Of a stretch of 11,515 nt of DNA, positions 1 through 5,733 are shown piece by piece. The notes beneath the pieces were generated by a model. The model did no database searches. It had not been told where the DNA came from and saw only the letters and a list, made by a program, of their open reading frames with translations. The DNA comes from Euryarchaeota archaeon UBA88 (GTDB lineage: Archaea; Thermoplasmatota; Poseidoniia; Poseidoniales; Poseidoniaceae): positions 1 through 11,515 of the forward strand of contig DAME01000034.1 in assembly GCA_002499545.1 (NCBI GenBank), written 5' to 3'. Each line of letters starts with the position of its first letter. Within the stretch, counting starts at the first letter, position 1. A program made the translations under genes and the position numbers.

Positions 1-519
1 GATTCTGATGGAAATGAGCAATTGTCAGTCGAAGAACTCGCCGTAGCGACCGGCACCTCCATCGAGGAAGCAACCATTCTTCACCAAGAAGCAGATACCG
101 ATGGTGATGGTTCTGTTTCTCTCTCGGAATTCATTTCATCCCCCGCAGCTGAGAAAACAATTGGACTTCCAAAGCCAGTTGCTCCCGTCCGTAAGCCGCT
201 AAGTCAACAACCTCAGCCCGTCAAACAGGAATCACAACAACCTCCCGCAGCACAACCGCAGCAGCAGGCTTGGAATCAACAACCCCAGCAACAGCAAGGT
301 TGGAACCAACAACCCCAGCAACAACAAGGTTGGAACCAACAACCTCAGCAACAACAGGGTTGGAACCAGCAACCCCAGCAGGGATGGAATCAGTCACAAC
401 CGGCAGTCAATGTACAACCCACGATCCGTTCAGGCGTGCATTGCAGAGGTTGCGGTATTGGTTTAGACCCATATTGGCGTTTTTGTCCGATTTGCGGCAC
501 GCAGAATGCGGGACAATAA
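1..519 (+). CDS. EF-hand / Gln-Trp repeat / zinc-ribbon protein (5' partial)
   Basis: The reading frame is open from base 1, so the start lies outside the window; an internal TTG at 22 is not a convincing start because an EF-hand loop begins at base 1. Visible parts, numbered from the first codon: a canonical calcium loop at residues 1-12 (D1, D3, N5, E12), a second at 32-43 (D32, D34, D36, E43), a Pro/Gln-rich linker, three 10-residue repeats of the form WNQQPQQQQG plus a shortened fourth (residues 91-128), and a C-terminal zinc ribbon with two CxxC pairs (C148, C151, C162, C165). The paired loops with normal spacing suggest real calcium binding. The zinc ribbon probably binds zinc structurally. 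The overall role is unknown; a calcium-responsive scaffold or adaptor is only a guess. The gene ends in TAA directly against the stop of the convergent aminopeptidase gene. Confidence 0.85.
   Translation, partial: DSDGNEQLSVEELAVATGTSIEEATILHQEADTDGDGSVSLSEFISSPAAEKTIGLPKPVAPVRKPLSQQPQPVKQESQQPPAAQPQQQAWNQQPQQQQGWNQQPQQQQGWNQQPQQQQGWNQQPQQGWNQSQPAVNVQPTIRSGVHCRGCGIGLDPYWRFCPICGTQNAGQ
271..384 (+). repeat. 30-bp in-frame tandem repeat encoding WNQQPQQQQG
   Basis: Three 30-bp units start at 271, 301 and 331, and a 24-bp shortened copy starts at 361. Each encodes Trp-Asn followed by a Gln/Pro run and Gly. Differences between neighbouring full units are few (two per step) and all are synonymous, such as aat/aac, cag/caa and ccc/cct. 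This indicates recent duplication with the protein sequence conserved. A further Trp-Asn-Gln start follows at 385. The low-complexity tract is likely a flexible linker between the EF-hands and the zinc ribbon. Confidence 0.9.
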
Positions 520-1692
520 CTACTCCAATAGGACGAATGAACCACTTTCAAGGACTTGCGTATCGTCGAGCCAAACATGAGCATTCTTCAAGACCCCTGG
601 AATGTGAATGCCAACTGCTGAGGTGCCACCTAGCGCAGTGTTATCACCGACTGAGAAATAGCACGTTCCGAGCCTTTTTTCGTCCTCTAAAACGTTACCA
701 CACAAGCGGGCTTGTGGATTCATTCCGATTCCGAATTCCGCCATGGTCCAGACATTTTCTCGGTCTTTTGTCCGAAGGCGTTTGGCGGCTTCACCGAATT
801 CTTGACGGATTGCTGCAGCGATGGTTCCACCTTTGACGTCCATCACCATCCCATTTTCGATGATGAGCGAAATCGGTTCATCGACTAAATTTGATTCCCA
901 TGAACCATCGATGACCACCGTTCCGTTCATCGTTCCCTCTCGGGGCATGATGAACGCTTTTCCTGCCGGAAGATTGGTTATCATCCGAGGTCGATTACAG
1001 ATTCCGTTGTCGTCGTATTTCCACTCTCGCCAATTGACTTCAAACGTCACATCAGTACCTTCATCTGATTTCACATTGACAATTCTTCGGCGTCGGAAAT
1101 GCGGTCCAAGGTCACTGATGAATTGCTTCACCTGCTTGAAATCTGCCGACATCCCTCCTCTGCTGAACATTTCATTGGTCATACCCGGCATTGTTGCAAC
1201 ACGCGCACCCTCCCGAAGGGCCTGGCGAACTGCCCGCGTGTGTGTCAATGAATAGCGTGTGGGGGCAATCACAACCTGCTGTTGGCGCATGAGGTCGGAA
1301 ACTGGACTCGGTGGTTCTTCACCATGATGACGCGCTTTGGGCATGACGATGAGCAGAACTCGATCTGACCGCTCGCTTGCTGCTTCATGCAGAGCCTGTC
1401 CGATATCTCCAGTCGTTGGATCGCATACGATGAGAACATTTTCACCTCTTCGGAGGTCCATGCACGTTTTGACGACCATTTGAGCACTTTTTTTCAGTTC
1501 GAGGGCGACTTCTTGCGGTGTGAGTTCCTCAAACGGGGGGTCGGCAAAACGTGTCGCATCGGGAATTACTTCAGACGATTTTCCATCGATAGTATCTCCC
1601 GTTTCAACGGCGTCAACAACGACCTTGAGTTCATCTTCATCGATTTCAAGTGGCGGTTCTTTCTTCGATTTACGAGAGAAAGGGCGCGCCAT
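520..1692 (-). CDS. M29-like aminopeptidase (AmpS/aminopeptidase T family, COG2309)
   Basis: 390 residues from ATG 1692; the frame stays open upstream to 1887, but that part runs through the divergent spacer and reads as non-coding. The last 250 residues carry the family's signature blocks: NLPAGKAFIMP with E252 just after, an Ile-Glu-Asn-Gly segment near 278-281, AEFGIGMNP (318-326), NVLEDEKRLGT (333-343), GDN (349-351) and an IHIPG segment (362-366). The family consists of cytosolic metallo-exopeptidases that remove N-terminal residues using a two-metal site. Two expected ligands look replaced here: the His normally in the strand after LGT is Tyr345, and the Asp normally two residues after the final His is Pro365. 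Activity is therefore less certain than family membership. The N-terminal 55 residues are charged and variable. The gene is convergent with the EF-hand gene without spacing and divergent from the M32 peptidase gene. A NicX-like dioxygenase of the same fold is a less likely alternative. Confidence 0.8.
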   Translation of the reverse strand: MARPFSRKSKKEPPLEIDEDELKVVVDAVETGDTIDGKSSEVIPDATRFADPPFEELTPQEVALELKKSAQMVVKTCMDLRRGENVLIVCDPTTGDIGQALHEAASERSDRVLLIVMPKARHHGEEPPSPVSDLMRQQQVVIAPTRYSLTHTRAVRQALREGARVATMPGMTNEMFSRGGMSADFKQVKQFISDLGPHFRRRRIVNVKSDEGTDVTFEVNWREWKYDDNGICNRPRMITNLPAGKAFIMPREGTMNGTVVIDGSWESNLVDEPISLIIENGMVMDVKGGTIAAAIRQEFGEAAKRLRTKDRENVWTMAEFGIGMNPQARLCGNVLEDEKRLGTCYFSVGDNTALGGTSAVGIHIPGVLKNAHVWLDDTQVLESGSFVLLE

Positions 1693-1803
1693 GGTGAACG
1701 GTGTATGGCTTCGGACTTCAATGTGTGGCAGTTTACTCTTTTTTTTACTGATACTTTTCCAGTCGTGCGAGTCTTCATGACAGATGAACGAATCGGGGTC
1801 ATT
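1693..1803. promoter_or_regulatory. Divergent spacer, likely promoters for both peptidase genes
   Basis: This is the only space between the two divergent peptidase genes, so both promoters probably lie here or just inside the genes. It contains an eight-T run at 1739-1746 followed by an AT-rich stretch to about 1758. The segment around 1748-1757 lies about 26 bases before the ATG at 1777, the spacing of an archaeal TATA box for a leaderless transcript. No element matches the consensus well enough to be named firmly. Confidence 0.3.
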
Positions 1804-3303
1804 ATGGAGACCTATGAAGCGTTCATTGGACGCGTAAAAGACATACACCGACTTGGTGCACTGCAAGGGCATTTGGGATGGGATCAAGAGACAATTATGC
1901 CTGCTAAGGGTTCTGATGCTCGCTCAGATATCCTTTCATGGTTGGCAGCAGAAAGCCACAGCCGACTGACTGACCCAGCAATGGGTCACTTGATTTCTGA
2001 GTTAGAACGCAACGAATCCCTTGACGACGATCAGCGTTCGAACGTACGTGAAATGCGCCGTTCGTACGACAAAGCAGTGAAACTCCCTGCTGAATTTGTA
2101 GCTGCGTTTGCGAAAGCAAAATCCGAAGCACTTTTGGCATGGCAGAAAGCAAGAGCGAATTCAAATTTCTCCGAATTCCAGCCACACCTCGAACAATTGG
2201 TCGGTATGACAAAGCAAAAAATTGCTTACTTTGGAGGAGAAGGACAACCGTATGATGTTTTATTGGACGAATTTGAGGTTGGAATGAAAGTAACTGATTA
2301 CGACCCTCTGTTTGAAGGACTTAGGGCCCGATTGGTACCCTTGCTTCACAAAATACAGGTTGCCCAACACGAACGACCGGACCCAATACTCCCTGAATCA
2401 CTTCGCTTTTCAATTCCTGCACAAACAGCGTTTTGCTCGCATGTCGCTTCGAAGATGGGCTTTGATTTCGATGCAGGTCGAATGGACGCATCTACGCACC
2501 CATTCTCTGCAGGACTTTGGCCGGGAGACACTCGCTTTACAACTCGATTCGATGAACGTGACCCCTTTTCGTGTTTGTACGCAGTCATGCATGAAACGGG
2601 TCACGCTCTGTACGAACAAGGTCTCTCGAAGGGGCATTCGATGACACCGCGTGGCGATGCAGTCTCATTGGGTGTTCACGAATCCCAAAGTCGCTTTTGG
2701 GAAAATCAAGTCGGACGAACTCCAGCTTTTTGGAAAGCAGTACTCCCTTCGTTTCAAGAACAGTTCCCTGATGCACCTGACTGGGATGCAGCAACCCTCA
2801 ATCGAATAGCGAACACGGTTTCAACCGGTTTCATTCGCGTAGAAGCAGACGAAGTCACGTACAATTTACACGTCATGTTGCGGTATGAGATTGAAAAGAA
2901 AATTTTCAATGAAAATTTGCCGATTGAACAACTCCCAGAAACGTGGAATGCTATGTTCGAGGAATGGTTTGGAGTTCAAGTTCCACACGACGGTGTTGGA
3001 TGTTTACAGGACATTCATTGGTCGATGGGTGCGTTTGGATACTTCCCAACCTACACGCTTGGCAACCTCTATGCTGCGCAATTACTGGAATCAATGTCCG
3101 ATGACTTGGGTGACCTTGACACGCTTATCGCAACCGGTGATTGGTCTTCAATGCTGCAATGGTTGCGTCCTCGCATCCATGAACAAGGCAGTAAGCATAC
3201 ACCCGCTGAATTGATTGAACTTGCCACTGGCAGTCCACCATCTCCAGAACCCTTCCTTCGATACGTCGAAGAGAAATACGGTTCTCTGTATGGATTGGAA
3301 TAA
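1804..3303 (+). CDS. M32 family metallocarboxypeptidase (carboxypeptidase Taq type)
   Basis: 499 residues, the usual length of the family. It removes residues from peptide C-termini using one divalent metal ion, in the cytosol. All family signatures are visible: an N-terminal LGWDQETIMP block (residues 22-31), DTRFTTR (242-248, the DxRxT motif), the zinc site HETGH (H263, E264, H267), HESQSRFWEN from 292 with E293 as the third metal ligand at the expected distance of 30 from the first His, an IRVEADEVTY block, and QDIHWSMGAFGYFPTYTLGN towards the end. The start at 1804 matches the N-terminus of known members. An in-frame ATG at 1777 would add nine residues and cannot be excluded; the longer frame from 1387 overlaps the opposite gene and is not credible. 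With the M29-like gene next door it suggests peptide breakdown for nutrition or turnover. The stop codon touches that of the convergent small membrane protein. Confidence 0.95.
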   Translation: METYEAFIGRVKDIHRLGALQGHLGWDQETIMPAKGSDARSDILSWLAAESHSRLTDPAMGHLISELERNESLDDDQRSNVREMRRSYDKAVKLPAEFVAAFAKAKSEALLAWQKARANSNFSEFQPHLEQLVGMTKQKIAYFGGEGQPYDVLLDEFEVGMKVTDYDPLFEGLRARLVPLLHKIQVAQHERPDPILPESLRFSIPAQTAFCSHVASKMGFDFDAGRMDASTHPFSAGLWPGDTRFTTRFDERDPFSCLYAVMHETGHALYEQGLSKGHSMTPRGDAVSLGVHESQSRFWENQVGRTPAFWKAVLPSFQEQFPDAPDWDAATLNRIANTVSTGFIRVEADEVTYNLHVMLRYEIEKKIFNENLPIEQLPETWNAMFEEWFGVQVPHDGVGCLQDIHWSMGAFGYFPTYTLGNLYAAQLLESMSDDLGDLDTLIATGDWSSMLQWLRPRIHEQGSKHTPAELIELATGSPPSPEPFLRYVEEKYGSLYGLE

Positions 3304-3591
3304 TCACTCTTCTTCAGTTCCGAGCATTGAATTCATTCGAGCAGTCAATTCATTGATGGCGTTCATCAAATCGTCGGTTCGGTCGTCTTCATGCTGCGTT
3401 CCAAATGATAGTCCAAGCATCGTGATCATAGCACCTGACAGCATAATCACTGCAGGCATGAATACATCCGATGCAGTCATCACTTCATCTGCGGCTTCCA
3501 TCCATCCGAGCAGTGCTCCAATGATGAAAACGCTAAATCCAATGACTACCTGTTGATATCCTTCTCCAAAACTTTCTTCTAGCCAACTCAT
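3304..3591 (-). CDS. Small two-helix membrane protein, function unknown
   Basis: 95 residues from ATG 3591. Two hydrophobic segments are clear: one around VVIGFSVFIIGALLGW and one around VFMPAVIMLSGAMITMLGLSF. They are joined by a short acidic loop and followed by an acidic, amphipathic C-terminus (DDLMNAINELTARMNSML) that could form a short coiled coil. A GTG at 3678, overlapping the end of the dihydroorotase gene by 10 bases, would give 124 residues. The extra 29 residues lack clear structure, and a TATA-like ATTATAC lies within that stretch, so I prefer 3591. I do not recognise the family. Translational coupling to the dihydroorotase gene would favour the longer form. Confidence 0.65.
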   Translation of the reverse strand: MSWLEESFGEGYQQVVIGFSVFIIGALLGWMEAADEVMTASDVFMPAVIMLSGAMITMLGLSFGTQHEDDRTDDLMNAINELTARMNSMLGTEEE

Positions 3592-3624
3592 GTTGTTTCC
3601 CCAACCTGATGAACTAGACCGAGT

Positions 3625-3631
3625 GTATAAT
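3625..3631 (-). promoter_or_regulatory. Possible archaeal TATA box of the small membrane protein
   Basis: On the minus strand this reads ATTATAC, within a locally AT-rich stretch. Its centre is about 37 bases upstream of ATG 3591, which would place the transcript start about 10 bases before the ATG. It is a single short match and the call is weak. Confidence 0.25.
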
Positions 3632-3668
3632 CCTATCGCGATATTTGGAAAATTACCGAAAAATGGAA

Positions 3669-5090
3669 CTATTGCCACGGTGCCATGATGATTGGCGTTC
3701 CAACCGAGCCTTTTTCGACCAATAATCGACCCTTCTGTCCGGACTCTTCAGACCGTTCAAAGACAGGCACTCCTGCGACGATTGTCACCGCTGCCCAACC
3801 GACTAACTTCTTGCCATGGAATGGGTTCCACCCAACTCTTGCCCATGAATGTTCATCCTTGACTTCATACTCTTTCTCCATATCAACCAGAACAAAGTCA
3901 GCATCAGCACCGACCTCAATACGACCCTTGCCAATCATGTTGTAACAATCTGCAACGTTGGTCGACATCCATCGCGCAACTTGTTCGATGGTGCATCTGC
4001 CTTGCTTGGCGTGGGTAAGCATGACTGCAAGGGATGTTTCGACACCTGGCATGCCACTTGGGGCCTTAGGGAATCCTTGTGACTTTGCATCCAGAGTATG
4101 GGGTGCGTGGTCGGTCGCCATGCACTGAATGGTTCCATCTAACAGTCGCTTCCAAAGCGTTTCCTTGTCCTGTTCATATCGAATCGGTGGGTTCATTTGT
4201 AGACGTGTTCCGTGTTGCTTGACATCTACATCGGTGAAGGTTAGGTGCTGGGGGAGGGTCTCTGTAGTGATCACTCCGCCACTCCCGGCTTCGGAGGGCA
4301 GCGAGGTAATTCCATTCAACCAGTCTGCTTCAAGTCCCGAAGTGAGGTGAAGAATGTGGAGGCGATGGTTGTGTTCTTGGGCAAGTTCAACCGCTAATTT
4401 CGTGGCCAAGAGTGCAGTAGTATCGTCCCTCCATTCCGCATGAGCTGCAATATCGGTGCGATTCTCATAGGTGGGGTATCGCTCAACGAGCCTTTTTTCA
4501 TCTTCTGCGTGAACGGCAATCAATCCCGCAGTTTTTGAAAATATTTCATTCAAAGCATCCCGTTCATTGACCAACAGTGTTCCGGTTGAAGAACCCATGA
4601 ATACCTTGATTCCACAAATACCGGGAATTGCAACAGGTGAACCCGGGGTACCGACTGCCGATTGTAAATCGGTGACGTTGTTGGGTGTTGCACCGATAAA
4701 GAATCCGTAATTGTTGACACATTTGGCAGCAGCAGAGTCCAGTTTCATCTGCATTCCAGGCAGGTCTGTAATCGCTGGATTGTTGTTCGGCATATCGAGA
4801 AACGAGGTTACTCCACCACTGACTGCAGCCGCAGAACCGCTTTCGAGATCCTCCTTTTCCGGTTGACCCGGTTCACGGAAGTGAACTTGCGGGTCAATGA
4901 CACCGGGAAGCAAATGGAGCCCAGTTCCATCGATGACGATTTCACCGTCTTCAATTGTGAGTTGTTGCATGGGGTCAATTGTTTCGACGATTCCATCAAC
5001 TACTCGTACATCTGCTACGGTTGTTTCATTCAGCATGACAACTGTAGCGCCGGTAATAAGCAGGTTTCCTTGGTGATGTTTCATCTCCAT
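3669..5090 (-). CDS. pyrC: Dihydroorotase-family amidohydrolase (PyrC type)
   Basis: 473 residues from ATG 5090; an in-frame ATG at 5084 is almost as good, and an upstream TTG at 5117 is unlikely. Dihydroorotase interconverts carbamoyl-aspartate and dihydroorotate in pyrimidine synthesis, in the cytosol. Motifs in order: DPQVHFREPG (66-75), LDMPNNNP (99-106), NYGFFIGA, GIKVFMGSSTG with K162 as the likely carboxylated lysine, AVHAEDE (H194), LHILHLTS (H248) and ATDHAPH with the catalytic D327. The pattern resembles the dihydroorotase subgroup common in Bacteroidetes, where the usual HxH begins with Gln; here it is Q68-V-H70. That Gln removes one normal metal ligand, so a mononuclear or altered site, or a related hydrolase activity (allantoinase, hydantoinase), is possible. 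MogA lies 45 bases upstream on the same strand. No ribosome binding site is visible, so a leaderless start is possible. Confidence 0.87.
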   Translation of the reverse strand: MEMKHHQGNLLITGATVVMLNETTVADVRVVDGIVETIDPMQQLTIEDGEIVIDGTGLHLLPGVIDPQVHFREPGQPEKEDLESGSAAAVSGGVTSFLDMPNNNPAITDLPGMQMKLDSAAAKCVNNYGFFIGATPNNVTDLQSAVGTPGSPVAIPGICGIKVFMGSSTGTLLVNERDALNEIFSKTAGLIAVHAEDEKRLVERYPTYENRTDIAAHAEWRDDTTALLATKLAVELAQEHNHRLHILHLTSGLEADWLNGITSLPSEAGSGGVITTETLPQHLTFTDVDVKQHGTRLQMNPPIRYEQDKETLWKRLLDGTIQCMATDHAPHTLDAKSQGFPKAPSGMPGVETSLAVMLTHAKQGRCTIEQVARWMSTNVADCYNMIGKGRIEVGADADFVLVDMEKEYEVKDEHSWARVGWNPFHGKKLVGWAAVTIVAGVPVFERSEESGQKGRLLVEKGSVGTPIIMAPWQ

Positions 5091-5135
5091 AGAGGGGGGG
5101 TGAGAGTAACTACTCAATGAACTCTCGCCTTTCCT

Positions 5136-5720
5136 TCATCGACGACGCGCAGCCTTTGGGCGAAATGCGTCGCATACGGAATCAACCGTATCGATGTACG
5201 GGCCACCAATGAGGTCCACGCAGTAAGGGACCGCCCTCCAAACTTCGTCGATGGTCTCTCGAATGGATTTTGGTCGGCCGGGTAAGTTGAACATTAAACA
5301 CGAGCCACGTATTCCACCTATTTGCCGGGAGAGGATTGCCGTTGGGACATACGAGAGAGATATCGACCGCATCTGTTCTCCAAAGCCGGGCAGAATCTTT
5401 CCACACACCGCTTCCGTTGCTTCTGGTGTCACGTCGCGTGGTGCAGGACCCGTTCCACCGGTTGTCACTACGACGTTGCAGCCGTGCCGGTCAGAGAGTT
5501 CGATGAGCGTCGCTTCAAGAGTCGATTGGTCGTCCTTAACACATCGGTAGTGAACCACTGACGGGCTGGCAAGGGCTTCTTTGAAGAACTGAAGGACAGC
5601 CGGGCCCCCTTCATCGATGTACTGTCCCGCGCTCGCTCTATCGCTCACGGTGACGATTCCAAGGATGACTTTTTCACCGCAATGTCCGACAGTGCCTGAA
5701 AGGTGGTGGGTTTCTTCCAT
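5136..5720 (-). CDS. mogA: Molybdopterin adenylyltransferase MogA
   Basis: 194 residues, the normal length for MogA. The enzyme adenylates molybdopterin before metal insertion in molybdenum/tungsten cofactor synthesis, in the cytosol. Family blocks are strong: IVTVSDRASAGQY near the N-terminus, TTGGTGPAPRDVTPEAT in the middle (substrate binding, with the conserved Asp), PGFGEQMRSISLSYVPTAIL, the second binding loop NLPGRPKSI, and a C-terminal PYCVDLIGGPYIDT with AFRPKAARR. The likeness to enterobacterial MogA extends over almost the whole length, including the C-terminal tail, which is closer than I would expect for the archaeal MoaB type; this suggests a bacterial origin. It starts 13 bases after the stop of the large membrane protein and is preceded by a Shine-Dalgarno-like site, so the two are probably one transcript. 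No other cofactor genes are in the window. Confidence 0.93.
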   Translation of the reverse strand: MEETHHLSGTVGHCGEKVILGIVTVSDRASAGQYIDEGGPAVLQFFKEALASPSVVHYRCVKDDQSTLEATLIELSDRHGCNVVVTTGGTGPAPRDVTPEATEAVCGKILPGFGEQMRSISLSYVPTAILSRQIGGIRGSCLMFNLPGRPKSIRETIDEVWRAVPYCVDLIGGPYIDTVDSVCDAFRPKAARRR

Positions 5721-5725
5721 GTACG

Positions 5726-5731
5726 CTCACC
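5726..5731 (-). promoter_or_regulatory. Ribosome binding site of mogA
   Basis: The minus strand reads GGTGAG, complementary to the 3' end of 16S rRNA, five bases before ATG 5720 and right after the stop codon of the upstream gene. It supports this start and translation from a shared message. Confidence 0.45.
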
Positions 5732-5733
5732 AG

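Noticed and set aside
271..384. Possible CRISPR-like direct repeats
   Set aside because: The units are directly adjacent without spacers, in frame, and encode a coherent Gln/Trp peptide repeat.
270..836. 188-residue reading frame overlapping the EF-hand gene and the aminopeptidase gene
   Set aside because: It is a shifted reading of the Gln repeat and then antisense to a recognised gene; the protein has no family features.
821..1255. 144-residue + strand reading frame
   Set aside because: It lies entirely antisense to the conserved part of the M29-like gene.
1387..1803. Long N-terminal extension of the M32 peptidase
   Set aside because: Most of it lies antisense to the M29-like coding region, and known M32 proteins begin near the residue encoded at 1804.
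1693..1887. N-terminal extension of the M29-like protein by 65 residues
   Set aside because: It overlaps the start of the divergent M32 gene, crosses a poly-T/A tract and shows no family similarity; ATG 1692 fits better.
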